NCBI GenBank assembly: GCA_020064725.1
Contig: JAGTWJ010000001.1
Location: forward strand, 5,022,001 to 5,086,000
DNA: 64,000 nt
Direction: 5' to 3'
Origin: Drechslerella dactyloides
Taxonomy: Eukaryota; Ascomycota; Orbiliomycetes; Orbiliales; Orbiliaceae
Shown here: positions 23,709 through 36,700 of the stretch, piece by piece
Layout: each line of letters begins with the position of its first letter
How positions within the stretch are numbered: position 1 is the first letter of the stretch
The notes under the pieces: model-generated
Databases searched by the model: none
What the model saw: only the letters and a program-made list of their open reading frames with translations
Told to the model about the DNA's origin: nothing
Program-made: the position numbers and the translations under genes

Positions 23709-24845
23709 ATGGACTCCCTGACGACACATCCTTCCACCCCGCTGCAGGCGAAGGCCTTCACTGGCCCTTCCTCCCTCTCCTTCCCGGGCGGCGCTGGCGA
23801 CCTCACACCCCCAACGGACGCCTCCCACTCCGTGCAGAAGTCTGAGGGGAACCTGGACCCATCGGCTGCTGGCAACCAAGTCCAGACCCCCGCGACCCCT
23901 GCTGCGACGCCCTCAAACGGCGTCAGTGGCATCGTCCCGACACTGCAGTAAGTTTATATCCCCTGCTTCCCCCACTTCCTTTCCTCCAGGAAAGAAAAAG
24001 GTGTAGGATGGAAAAGCTCGGAGATGAATGGGCATGGGGTTCGTGTTCGATGAGAAAACAAAGCATATGCTTAAATTTTTTCTTCCGTCGCGCAAAGGAA
24101 CATTGTCGCCACGGTCAACCTGGACTGCCGGCTCGACCTGAAGACCATCGCTCTTCACGCTCGCAATGCCGAATACAATCCAAAGGTACATCTTACTCCT
24201 CCGTGAGGAACAAAGAAAATGCAAATTTTTTGACCTTCCATGATGGCTCCCTCGGAGCCCCCTCAATGGCTGGGCATGAATTTACATTTCTTTAAAAACA
24301 ATTTTAAAAGATATAAAATTACAAATTCATGCTTACACATGCATTTCCGCTTAACAGCGTTTTGCGGCCGTCATCATGCGTATTCGCGAACCGAAGACCA
24401 CCGCCCTGATCTTCGCCTCCGGCAAGATGGTCGTCACCGGTGCCAAGTCTGAGGACGACTCCAAACTTGCTAGCCGCAAGTATGCGAGAATCATCCAGAA
24501 GCTCGGCTTCAACGCCAAATTCACGGACTTCAAGATCCAGAACATCGTCGGGTCCTGCGACATCAAGTTTCCCATCCGGTTGGAAGGTCTCGCATCTCGC
24601 CATCACCACTTTAGCTCTTACGAGCCTGAGCTGTTCCCGGGTCTGATCTACCGCATGATGAAGCCGAAGATTGTGCTGCTCATCTTCGTGTCCGGGAAGA
24701 TTGTCTTGACCGGTGCCAAGGTCCGAGAGGAAATCTACCAGGCCTTCGAGATGATCTATCCTGTGCTTTCAGGTACATACCCTTCGTACATCGTTAATTT
24801 CGAACGCACGCTAATGAATACGCTGCAGACTTCAGAAAGGTCTAG
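23709..24845 (+). CDS. SPT15: TATA-box-binding protein (TBP)
   Basis: Exons 23709-23947, 24098-24185, 24358-24772 and 24829-24845 give 252 residues. The first about 80 residues are a Pro/Ser/Thr/Ala-rich, weakly conserved N-terminal region. The saddle begins at NIVATVNLDCRLDLKTIALHAR, followed by the first repeat (RFAAVIMRIREPKTTALIF, SGKMVVTGAKSE) and the second (NIVGSCDIKFPIRLEGLA, YEPELFPGLIYRM, LIFVSGKIVLTGAKVREE), ending PVLSDFRKV. Both direct repeats and their DNA-contact strands are complete. The protein nucleates transcription by RNA polymerases I, II and III. The last coding exon is only 17 nt long. One residue in the second repeat reads HHHFSSYE where many TBPs have Asn in place of the third His. 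Confidence 0.98.
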
Positions 24846-26233
24846 ACGTCACGCCCCTGCCAATCGCACACGAAAGTGGGGATCGCTCGGGGGATTTCGT
24901 TCCAACCATTTTCTTTCCACTGTCACCGCGCCTTGCGGTCACAGCTGTATTTTTATTATGAATTCATGACAGCCAATACCCTTTTTCCCGTTTTGAAAGA
25001 CAAAACCAAAAAGAACACTATCTCACGAAGCTCTGAAGTTTCTCTCGGAGTCCTTCTCTGTCCCTTTTCTCTTAATGGAACGTGGTGCTTTTTTCCTCTC
25101 TCCATTTTTTCCCTCCTCAACGCTACGGTTCGCGCCGTGCAACATCCGCATGCATTCCAGGTGTTATCTGCTTTCGATTTTTCTTTCTTCCCTCACTTGA
25201 CGGCGTTTTCTCTTCCTCTTTTCCTTGGGGTGAATATTGATATATCGTCTTGTCTTTTTTCCTATTCTGGTCGATTACTCTCCCGTCTGTTGTTTTCCAT
25301 CAGGGATTAATCTTCTGGTCTTTCACGCGGCTGTTTTTCTCTCTGCTAATTCTGACCATCGGTTGAAATGGAGGGAATTCCGCTATTTTTTATATCTTCT
25401 TTCTATCAAGGTTCTTGTTTTTTCTTTCCTAAGGACGGCATTCTATTGATTTTCATAGACCGGTATCCTAAGAAATGCAAGTTTCCGTATCCCCGTTTCC
25501 TTGCTAGTTGGCTTTGTTTTTATACTTCGGACTGGCTCTGGATCGTATGGATCGCAGACCCCACCTACCTTTCCCGACGACTCTTCCCCCCCTCTCGCGT
25601 TTTCTGGACGTAGCCTCCAATCCTTCGTCCGCCATACTGCTTTCCTAATAACTACTTTTATATTTTCCCTTGGATCATGATACCCCCTTTCTACTAGCTA
25701 TGTTTGCGAGCTCGGGAAAGATAAAGACTGCACTGTATACTATGAACTTCCTTCTCCGGTGTCTTTGTCGGTTTTTTTATTTCGATTTTTCCAACTTTAC
25801 GCTTTATCATCACCGGTATCAATCGTGCGTCGGTGGTCTTGAGGAACTTAAATACAAATGGAAAAAACAATTGAAAATTGAATCATCTCTCAACTTGTCG
25901 ATTCATAGAACTGTGCACAATACAATACTCGATCATCCATAACGGCCGCTAGGTGGAAAGTCAGTTAGGAGGAGGAGTGATGCTACCCCATTCGAAAGTC
26001 CGATGGTATCCGCCTCGGCTGTGTTAAGCTTAATTCTTTTTTTCTTCGTTCGGTTGTCCGCCGAATGGACGGCCTGCGATTACACACACACCTTCACATG
26101 CCGTCTTGGGATCCGTACATATAAATTGCAGTCCACCCCGGTTCTCACGTCGATTGATATAATCATATAAGAGCCGATTGAACGAAAGATGCGAGTCGTT
26201 TGAGGGAACCGACTGCAGCAGCATACACACGCC
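24846..26233. other. TBP 3' flank and ETF-QO promoter
   Basis: The + strand is very T-rich with many TTTT and TTTC blocks, as in a long 3' untranslated region. No frame looks coding. Confidence 0.5.
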
Positions 26234-28377
26234 ATGGCCTCCAAACGGGCGGCCCGCATCGTCTGCAGGGAGCTTCGGCCGTCAACGTCGAAGCTTCTCC
26301 CTCGCGCGGCACCGCTTCCCATACACTCGACCCTCTCCCGCGCACGACACCCTCCTCCTTCCGCAACATACATCCACCGTCTACACACCCGCCCGTTCTC
26401 CAGCACGCCCCGCCGACAGGACACCGCCGACGATGAAGCCGCCGCGCTCCTCTCGCAGCCCCGCGAATCGGACACCGTCGACGTCTGCATCGTCGGCGGC
26501 GGACCCGCGGGCCTCGCGGCCGCAATCCGACTAAAGCAGCTGGCCAACGACGCCGGCAACGACGACTTCCGCGTGCTCCTCCTGGAGAAGGCGAGCGACA
26601 TGGGCGCGCACACCGTCTCCGGCGCCGTGATCGAGCCGCACGTCCTCAACGCCCTGCTACCGGACTGGCTGGCCGAGGATAACCCGTCCCGCTTCACGGG
26701 CGCGACAGCCTGCACGGGGGACAAGATGCGCTTTCTGACGGCCACCCGCGCGATACCGCTGCCTGAGCCCCCGCAGATGCGCAATCACGGGAACTACATC
26801 GTCTCCCTCAACGAACTCGTCCGGTGGCTAGCCGAGCGCGCGGAGGAACTCGGCGTCGAGGTGTTCCCCGGCTTCGCCGCGTCCGAAGTCGTCTACACGC
26901 CCGACGGACGGGCGGTGAAAGGCGTAGCTACGAACGACCTGGGTATCGCCCGCGACGGCCGGCCAAAGGCGTCCTTCGAACGCGGGATGGAGTTCCACGC
27001 GCGCACGACGCTCTTCGCGGAGGGTTGTCACGGCAGTCTCACGAAGCAGCTCTGCAAACAGTTCAATCTGCGCGAGAACTCCGAGCCGCAGACGTACGGT
27101 CTCGGCGTGAAGGAGGTGTGGGAGGTCAAGCCTGAGAAGTTCCGCCGGGGAGAAGTGGTCCATAGTCTCGGCTGGCCGCTGCCGAAGGATACGTATGGGG
27201 GTGCGTTCATGTACCATTTCGGCGAGAATAAGGTCGCCGTGGGACTTGTCGTCGGGCTGGATTATCCGAATCCCTGGATGTCGCCGTACGCTGAGTTTCA
27301 GCGGATGAAGCACCATCCGTTGTATCGGGACGTGCTGGAGGGGGGTACCTGCATTTCGTACGCCGCGCGGGCCCTCAACGAGGGTGGCTTTCAGGTAAAT
27401 TACACTCTACCATCACCGCCACCGCTACTCATACTACTATTGCTGCTACGGCTGTACGGATGAAGGTGGCGCTAACAGTGTATACAGTCGATACCAAAGC
27501 TGATATTCCCGGGCGGCGCACTAATCGGCGACACCGCCGGCTTCCTCAACCTCCCCAAAATAAAAGGCACCCACACAGCGATGAAATCCGGCGTCCTCGC
27601 CGCCGAAGCAGCCTACGCCGCCCTCTCCTCCGCCGCCGCCGAGGAAGAACCCAACCCGGACGACAGCGCGACCGCGGTGCTGCTGTCCGACTACCCTGCC
27701 GCCGTGCGCGACTCGTCCATCCACACAGAACTAAAGGAAGTCCGCAACATGCGCCCGTCCTTCCATACTGCACTGGGTCTCTACGGCGGCGTGCTGTACT
27801 CCGGCATCGAGGCGTTCCTGCTCAAGGGCCGCACGCCGTGGACCCTGCACCACCCGGGCCCCGACCACGCCGCGACGAAATTAGCCAGCGAATGCCCGAA
27901 AATAGAGTACCCCAAACCGGACGGCAAGATCAGCTTTGATATACTCACGTCGGTGAGTCGAACGGGGACGAACCACGAGGAGGACCAGCCGGTGCATCTG
28001 CAGGTGAAGGACTGGGCCGCGCACGCGCGGAGGGAGTGGCCACGGTTCCGGGGTGTTGAGAATCGGTTCTGTCCGGCGGGGGTGTACGAGTACGTTGAGG
28101 ACGAGAAGGCGGAGCTCGGCGTGCGGTTTCAGATTGTGAGTCCTACCATCCATGCATGACGTATCCTCTACTATCCCTTCCCTTTGGCAATGAGCGAACA
28201 GATAGTGGTGATGATGAGTGGGGAGATCAGTTAAAGTAGGGTGCTAACGGTGGTGAATGTGGGTAGAACGCGCAGAATTGCATCCACTGCAAGACGTGCG
28301 ATATCAAGGCCCCGTCGCAGGATATCAACTGGCAGACGCCGCAGGGTGGCGAAGGGCCAAAATACACACTGACATAG
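26234..28377 (+). CDS. CIR2: Electron transfer flavoprotein-ubiquinone oxidoreductase, mitochondrial
   Basis: Exons 26234-27394, 27488-28135 and 28267-28377 give 639 residues, the usual length. The first about 60 residues are Arg/Ser-rich without acidic residues, a mitochondrial presequence. The FAD loop VDVCIVGGGPAGLAAAIRLKQ follows, then LEKASDMGAHTVSGAVIEP, GVATNDLGIARDG, and the ubiquinone/membrane-region block KLIFPGGALIGDTAGFLNLPKIKGTHTAMKSG. The C-terminal ferredoxin-like domain carries the 4Fe-4S cysteines in CPAGVYE and CIHCKTC, split by the last intron. The enzyme moves electrons from matrix ETF, fed by fatty-acid and amino-acid dehydrogenases, to ubiquinone in the inner membrane. 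All key motifs are intact. Both introns fall between codons. Confidence 0.97.
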
Positions 28378-30397
28378 CCACCCCACACGGTGTCCCACAC
28401 GGTATCCCACACGGCATCCGTACATACAAGGTAGGTAAGGAAGGCAGGGTGTAAATTAGTGGTGGGGGCTGTAGTCTGAGTGTGAGTTTGGGTGTGGCGG
28501 GTGGCTGGTGTGAGGAAATGATGTAATATACAAGATAGGATGAAGGTGCATGTGCATGTGCGTGTGCATGTATGCGGCGGTTACCGTTCTTCTTCCTCTT
28601 CTTCTTCTTCTTCCTTTTTTTTTTTTTTTTTTTTGTTTTTTGGTACGTCTCATCTGAAAGATGGGATGAGATGTTGCGTACGTACGTGCATTGCGAGATC
28701 GATTTAGTGCGTCTACTTGATGCATTACAGGCTAGCTAAAAGTTGTGAATATTACCCTGCGTGGTTAAGTGTGGGTTACCATATGCTATGCTATGCTGCT
28801 GAGGTGTACTGGCATTATCTTACTTGGACGGGTAGTGTATATGCGTTCTGTCGTGCGTGGGAGGAGCTCGTGCTCTGTGGATTTACCAAGTAAAATCGAC
28901 GCGGTAGAAGTACACTGGATTAGATGCGGAATAAATATGTATTCTAGTGGATTATTCTATGTATGCCAAATTAATTCACTAGTATCCTGCTAGCTAAGTA
29001 CATGCATACTTAAGTAACTGATACCTTTTCAAGATCAGGTGTATAAATACACGCAGAGTCTACAAACATTTTCTTGATGAATCAAGTACAATCAATCCTC
29101 GAATCAACCGTCCGCCTGCGTGCACGTGCCAGTATATACACATAAAGAAAGTACGGGCGGGAGCTGGAATGTACATGTGATGTGTAGGATCATAGTGCTT
29201 TGCGTAAGATGTATATTTACGAGCTGCGCGCGCGTATATACATTAGTCGTATCATGGGCGGCGGCCGTATGCTCCCGGGGTGCCATGCCGGTGTCCTAGG
29301 GAGCGGAGCTCGGGGCTAGCCGCGCGCGTTTCGGGTTTCGGTGTTATCTATGCCCTGAATCGCGGTGCACTGGTGCGGTCGTTCGTTCGTACGTGGTATA
29401 CTGCGCCACTCATGCACGGGGTGCTCTATTCTAATATACTTAATTAATAGTGCTTGGCCTTCTGGAAGTTAATTCTACTGGTAGCTTCTGATCGAGGATG
29501 AGCTCGGTTTCGGGTTGTTGGGTGGGCTGTGGGATAGCAACGAGGTTGGAGATTACTCGGGTCCTCGTACGGCAATAGGAGCTACTGTATACGTATACCA
29601 CCTGCAGCTGCGGTGAATATATAATCCGTGCATTTTACTACCTGCCTTTGGAAATATTCAATCATGGAGAATCTGATAGGATACCTCGGTACATCGGGTT
29701 CTCAAACTTCGTACTCGTGAATGTATGCTGCAACTAGAGTGGAGGTTGCCATCGATCTTCGGCGGGCGGCCGTATACATGTATACCATACGAGTAGATGG
29801 GTAATATAATATCGCGTGCATGCTTCCCGTGGCTTTAATTCCAGATCGTACAGCTCGCTCGGTTGGCCGGCCGATGCACGTTGGCAAATTTGGAGGTTCG
29901 AAGACGTGCGCTGTTCGCTTGCCGTCGGCTTCGCTTCCAAATTAGCAAGTTCAGCCCGGCCGTCAGATGGCGGACCGATGGAGCCGCATGCAAGAAGGAT
30001 GTATGCCTGCCTCCTTGCAATATTTACCCGCAGCTAGCTAGCTAACATTATCACGAATATTAATACGAACGGATACCCGCGCTAGCCTTATGCATCCTGC
30101 CTGCCTGATATTCGATTTCGTCCACCTGGATACGTACCGTTCATTGACTTGTTCCATCTCGTTATAATATAATCTGCACTGCGTTTCAGAAACAGCACGC
30201 ATTGCGCGGGGAAAATAAAACTACTATAGCTAATACTAGCTGCGGTATACTATATTATACGATACCGGAAGGATCCGAACTATTAATCACACTTAGCTTC
30301 AACGCACACGTCTGGCCGACGGAAACGAGCTAGCGGGGTCCCCCCAAAAAGTCTATACGATAAGGAGCGAACGAGCGCCCGGAGAATAGGAAGGAAC
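28378..30397. other. Intergenic region with microsatellites
   Basis: No coding frame is supported. It includes a CTT array running into poly-T (28588-28634), a CGTA tandem (28677-28687) and a CTAG tandem (30032-30043). Confidence 0.5.
28588..28634. repeat. CTT array and 20-nt poly-T run
   Basis: Several CTT units on the + strand are followed by 20 uninterrupted T residues. It lies about 210 nt downstream of the ETF-QO stop codon. Confidence 0.85.
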
Positions 30398-32235
30398 ATG
30401 GACACGGGCACGCCGCCGCGGGCCGCGAAGAAGCGGCGGAGGCTCGATGGCGGTGCTGGTGCTGGTGCGGGGATCTCGATGTCCACGACCGTCTCGTCGG
30501 CTGCGGATGGTGTGTACCACCCGAATACCACAATACCACACTCCCAACGCACTTCCACCACTTTCATATCACACACACTATCAATATCATATCGTGTCCA
30601 CGCACGCTCTCCAATTATATTCCCTCGAAGATAGTCCGCTCGTATAATGAATAGTATATAATAAGATACTAATAGAGGACATGTGCAGGCGCCCGCAGCC
30701 CATCGCCGCTCATCCCGCCAACTCCACCCTTCGGCTCCCCGCCCCCTCGCCCAACAATGGCCCACCCAAACGTCACCGTCAACGGCAATAACGCGCACCA
30801 CACCCGCAACAAGCATGCGTCCGACGAGGCGCTCGCCGAGCAGATGCTCACGCTCTACACCCGCCTCGACGACCTGCGCGACGACCTCGCGCGCAACTAC
30901 GAGGCCGAGCGCAAAGCCCGCATGGACGCCCACGACGCCGCCCAGCGCCAGCTGACCGTCATGCAGGGCATGCTGGAGGGTATCGCGCGCGACTACGCCC
31001 GCTCCCGCCGTCGAAGCCGGCTGGAGCGGCGGCTGTTCGGCGTGGGCAATGAGGGTAGTAACACTACCAACAGCTACGCGGGTGCAGCCGGCCGGACGTA
31101 CGACGGAGATATCGATTTCGACAACATGGGTTACGATCACGACGACGGAGATCTCGAGGTGGATATGCAGGATGCGAATATACAAAACGCCAACGCTATG
31201 GATCTCGACGATGATATGAACGGCCGTGCTATCAATCTGAACGGAAGCCGTAATTATGACGGCGCAGACGTCGACACGCGCAAGTACGCCTACGCACGGC
31301 GCGGCAGCTCCGAAACGTTGGAAATGGGACCCGCCCACGACGACGAAGACGAAGACAGCTCCATCCCGCGACCACGCGCGAGAAACCGCCTGCGCAGACG
31401 GGTCCTCCCCACCAACAGCCCCAGCATCAACGGCATCAAGACCGCAGACGCCAGCGACTCGGAGCCCTCCTCCCGGCGCCTCCGCGCCCTCCACCTTAGC
31501 CCCGGCACCGGCACCCACCGGCGCTTCAAGCGCGCCCCGCGCCGCCGCCTGCCCTCCCCGCAGATACCCTTCTCCTCACCCCACCGCACCCGCCGCGTCG
31601 TCCCCGACTCGCAAAGCCAGGGCGCCACAGCCGACGCCGCGAGTACAACCGCCGACTCCTTCAGCCTAACCCTCAGCCAGGCCTCCGTCCCGTCCAACCG
31701 CGACGACGACGACGACACCTACCGCGGCTCGACCACCGAGTCCGCATCGGACGCCGACGCCGAAGCCACAGAAGCAGATCCAGATCCAGACCCGGAACCG
31801 GAGCTTGAACTGGACCCCAACGACATAGACCTCGACCTCGACCTCCCCGCCCGCGCCGGTGCCGCGCCCTTCACCGCACGCCCGCGCTCCCCGCCGCCGC
31901 TGGACCCCACCTTCGAGCGCATAACCCCCGCGAATAGACCCCGCCGCAAAACCGCTCATGTAAACAACTACTACGAATGGGAACGCTACATCATCCGCTC
32001 CGACGACGCCGCACCAGCACCAGCACCAGCACCATACACCTCCCCTCTCGACCACAACCACATTTCAAAACCCCGGCTGTCCACCGCCGCCGGTGCGGGT
32101 GCGGGAACTCAACCCTCATTTTCGCCGCGGCAGGCGCAGAAGCGGAGCAGCGGTGGTGTCAGCGGATTGGGCTCCCCGCTAGCGGAGAACGGAAGTACAA
32201 GGCATACGCACACGAAGCATTTATCGCTGGGCTGA
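30398..32235 (+). CDS. Unrecognised disordered nuclear-type protein
   Basis: Two exons, 30398-30509 and 30689-32235, join in phase over a 179-nt intron with a CTAAT branch site, giving 552 residues. The N-terminus has a strong basic patch (RAAKKRRRL). A predicted helical segment at about residues 70-130 (SDEALAEQMLTLYTRLDDLRDDLARNYEAERKAR in outline) has heptad-like Leu spacing and is probably a coiled coil, ending in RSRRRSRLERRLFG. The rest is low complexity: acidic runs, Arg-rich patches and a block of alternating Asp/Pro/Glu/Leu near 31780-31850. A short TFERITPANRPRRKTAH block near 31910 may be conserved. I do not recognise the family. The antisense strand also has a long open frame, but the splice in phase and the coiled coil favour this strand. 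Confidence 0.65.
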
Positions 32236-33728
32236 CAGCAGCCGTCGTACACTGAACAGGCGGACAGGGCGCTGCCAACGGTACATACAAAGCTCATGAA
32301 ATAAATGCATCTATATATACGCCATCAACGAACATAACGACGTCACGAATTCATCACATTTATAAAGCGAACGAATCAACGGTTATATACTACATGGTAC
32401 ACGTATTCCCAGCGGCTCAATAGGATATACTTACTATCTTCAAGCGGTCGACGCATGTATCAAGCGTGTCAATAGCGGAATATATAGTCACAAAAGATGA
32501 ATCAAAAGATATATATTCGATAATAGTATACACGCGACAAGACCAGGGATAGTGCCGTGTATTACCGCCATGCATAGCACAGTGCTCACTATAATGACCG
32601 TAGCCGATGTAGAAATATATATATATATATAGCCAATGGCCACTTCCACCAACTTGGCACGCTGCACCCTACACTTTGAAACCGGCAATCCAATACTCCT
32701 ATCCCCGAGCCGCGCCGGACTTTAGGTTCCGCCATGTTAGACATTCAACGAAAACGTGAGTCGACAGCATGCATCGCCGTCACGAAGTATCGATCACCCA
32801 GAGAAAAAACTCTCCACAGAAGATTAGAATTGATTGTTTTCATGCATCGGCGGAGAAGAAACTAAAGAAGGGAGGAAGAGGTAGGATACGTAGTTCGTGG
32901 AGAATAAAAGATCGATACAGGCCATCACACACAAATAGCGCAATACGACCCTCCGTACCGATCGAGCTCAGGAACCCTTAACCACCTGTCTGTCCGCCTA
33001 TCTTCATATCATGTACATGAATGGAGGTGCAAAAAAACTATAAGAATAGAAGAGACGAGGAGGGAGGGAGAAAAAAATTATCCACAATGAAAGAAAAAAC
33101 GAGCGACAAAGATTAAAAGGATACCCTGTTAGAAAGAAAGAAGGATACTTTTGAACACCCATAATGGTTATCGTAAGACGGCAGTCGGCCAGAAAACATA
33201 ACAGAACGACATCGACGGGAATCCGTGATCCAAAAAAGAGAGGAGGAAGGTTAGAAGAGCCCGCTCGCCAGCTCCACATCACATAGCAAAGCCGAAGATG
33301 AGGCACCAAAAAACGCGGCGAAACAACGACAGAAGAATATACACAGCCCGCCGAGGAGAGGAGGAGGAGAGAAAAACGTAAACCCTCGCTACAAATATGT
33401 ATATGCAACAGGAAAGACCTCTAATATGAAGATCCTAGAAAAAGTACAAAAAAAAGTAGACTCGTACCCACATAACCGTGAACGTCGCAAAACTCCGGGA
33501 TATAGTTTTGGTCATGGAACCGCAGGGGAAAAAAAACAACACACAAAAAGCTAGAAGAATGTAAAGAACTCGGACGTTTATGTTCTAGGAGGAGATTGGT
33601 GCGTAACGGTGGCGTTCAAGGTACCGTAATCATTACTCATCTCCTCGAAAGGAGAACGAGGAGAGACAGCGGGGTAGATGAAAGTATTATATACGATGGA
33701 TAAGACTAGTGTGACACTTCTCGCTTTC
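32236..33728. other. Intergenic region between convergent genes
   Basis: This is the 3' flank of the gene to the left and of NOT1 to the right. It contains a TA array at about 32616-32631 and A-rich runs from 33000 to 33560 on the + strand, which are T-rich in the sense of NOT1. No coding frame is supported. Confidence 0.5.
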
Positions 33729-36700
33729 TCAAAGTTGCGGACTGTGGTTAACATGCGCGAACAATGCGTCGAAAAGCTTCTCGATCTGATGATGGTAGTC
33801 GTTAGCATCGGAGTCAGTTACTATAGCGGCTGAGGAATGTCGCTACCTCTGGCGCGGCTTTGATAAAGCTAAGGTTCCAGAACTCGTAACTCGGATTCTT
33901 GAGGAGCTCCAGCAGCGTGATTATCAAACCCCATGGGTGCGGCCTATGCACTATGAGGCGCTCCAGGAGCACTCGGGTAATCTGCTGGCGGATGTCGAGT
34001 TCGTACTGTGTCCCCTTGACGTGCCCGAAGAGTGAAAGCAACGTGCAGCTGAAGAAGTGGGTGTGGCTGTTCGGGTAGCGGAGTTGGTTTGCCATAGCGC
34101 CGAGGAAATAGTATCGAGCTATTGTCTCTGTTAGCAAACGCGAGGCCTAGCAGCAGCGTATGGAAGTAACATACCTTCGGGATTGAATGTCTGGCAAAGC
34201 TCGAACAGGAAGTTGGTGTGCGGCGACTGTGGGATGAACGCGGCAGTGCCTCGCTTTTCACCTGCAGCTATCGCATGCATTACAACGTAGATGACCAGGC
34301 TATTAAGCGAAAAGTCATCGACGGTAACGCGGTCGAAGCCGGGTGTTTTGAGGATCATCTTGGACGCGATCAAGGTAATATCGTCCTCCTTCGAACCCTC
34401 GGTAAGGCACCGATCAACCGCCTCCCTGATCTCAAGCTCGGCGAGGTGGTCACCAAAAGTATGCGGCAAGGCTATCTTAGGAGGCTTGCGTATCTCTGGT
34501 AACCGGTCCACCTTGAGACCATGGGTGAAGGGATCCGGCAGCTCTTTCGAACCGATCGGGAACGCGCTCAGAATCAGATTACGTAGCTGAGTGCAATTCG
34601 TCGGGATGGCGGCGCAGATTGAATTGTGGTACTCGGCCAGAAAGTCGGGGAAGTCGTGGTGGAGGACGAGGAGGAAGCGCAGAATGCCACGGTAGAAGTG
34701 GAGGATTTCGTCGATAAGCTCTGGGGATTTGACCAAGCCGCCGAGGTAGCGCAGTAATCGTTCCAGAACACGCTCGTACAGATTCCATCCGTCATCGTCG
34801 ACGATCGAGATCATCTTCGGGACGAACAGACGGTGGGCAACGAGGCTGGCCCATGCGAAAGCAAATGCAGGATAGTACACCGGCTGGATGGCCATAATCA
34901 ACTCACTAGAACCACTGTCAGTCTCGTGTCCCGCTTTCCATTCACCGATAGATAAACTTACTAGAACGCCAACATTATTGGGCGCTGGTAGATTTCGAGC
35001 TGACCCTCAACCTCGTGCCACTCGCAAAGAAGGCTGGAGAACAGCCTGTAGAACACCTTTTGGTTGAACATTGCTGCGTTCATGATTTCATGTTGATGGT
35101 TAAACACAAGAATGAGAACGGAAAATATGCTCATGAGGTATTCAGCCTTGTTCGCGGACTCTCCTTCAGACTGCTCCAAGTGGTATTTGGCAAGCAGAAT
35201 AATCAGTTTCGCTAGGCTGTCTACCTGGTTGTAGACGCTGCTGAAGGTGGGGTCTTCCGCTGTCGTGATCTCCTTCTCGTGGTGCTCGATAGCAGTCTCA
35301 ACACAGGTCCGGAAGAAAAGCGAGGAGGACGCTTGATCCTCGAGCGTTTTCTCATGGTAAAGCTGTGAGATGAAGGCGGCAAAGCTCTTTTCGGATGTCG
35401 AGGGATGTTCGCACAGCTGAACCCATTCTTCGAAGATGTAGGCAAGTTGGTCTCGTAGGGTAACTTCCTGAGGGGGCTGTTCCTCTTCCGGTGGAGGTTG
35501 AGGCATCTCGAACTTTTGCAAATCCTGGAGAAGGGCACGACCAACACTATTGTGAGGATCTTGTTGGACAAAATGGGTAAGCTTGTCAAGACTGGAAGCA
35601 AAGTCAGATCGCAAGGCGATAGGATCCGGTCCCAGCACGATTTCCCTGATCAGGCTAGAGAGGAACTCGATCCCGCCGGGCTTTCTACTCTCGATCATAC
35701 GCGAAATAGAGACGTCGAGCATGTTGAGGGTGATGAGGCGGCTCCGGATGAGTAAAATGGTAACGGGAAGGTTAAGTAATTGCTGAATTGCGGGCGTTAG
35801 TAATGTTCTCCAGGGACACATTCCGGACCTCTCTTACCTCGTTCTCGGTAGTAACGAGCTGCGCCATAAACTCCTGGGCGGTGGCCGGGGATAGCTGGCA
35901 GAGCTTCTCGAGCAAGAAGACGAAAGTTTCTGCCTCGATTGTGGTCTCGGCTTGAGTATACAGGAACCTCCAAAGATGCCCTGCCAACTCCCTGCAAAGG
36001 CTATCCATGAAAGGAGAACCGGCTGCAATCCGCACGAACTCATTCATCAAAGCTTTGAGGTGGCTGTTCTCCGGAAGATCCCCAAGCACCTCCGCGGATA
36101 CCTCCTTAAGGACCACGGTAATCTCACCGAGAAGCTCCTACAATATCGGTCAGCGCCCGGTCATGGGTTGTGAACAATTTACCCAGAGATACTTACAAAC
36201 ATGCGGGTACTAGTCGCCTTGAGCATCTCCTGTGGACTTTGGACGGGGCGAGAGACTATCGACGGAGGAGGTAGAAGGGCTTGCCGTTGCTGAGGCTGCT
36301 GCAGCTGCTGCAGTGGTTGTTGCTGTTGCTGCTGTTGCTGCTGCTGTTGCTGCTGTTGTGCGAGGGCAAGATTTTGGTGGGTTAACGGAACAGGGGACGG
36401 CCCCTCGCTCGGTTGACCAATTGGCGCAAAATCGCTAATGACCTCTTGCGACATGCGCGAGATGGTGACGGTGTCGCCAGGGACTCGCGGCATCCGCGAA
36501 AAGTCGTCGTATACGTTGAGTTGAGTTGCGGTGAGCCCGCCAGCCTTCAACCGGAAAGGCTCGGGGAGATTGACCATAAATCGAGATATGGCAGGGTCGG
36601 TAAAGGGCTGTCCATTCCTTGCTGGGCCACGTTCCCGGTGCGCCCTACGCACCTGGTAGGAACCCTGAAGGTTGTCGTCGATCTCCGGCAGTGCTTTCTC

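Noticed and set aside
36301..36360. CAG-type repeat in NOT1 as a mobile insertion
   Set aside because: It encodes an in-frame poly-Gln linker between known Not1 domains, common in fungal Not1.
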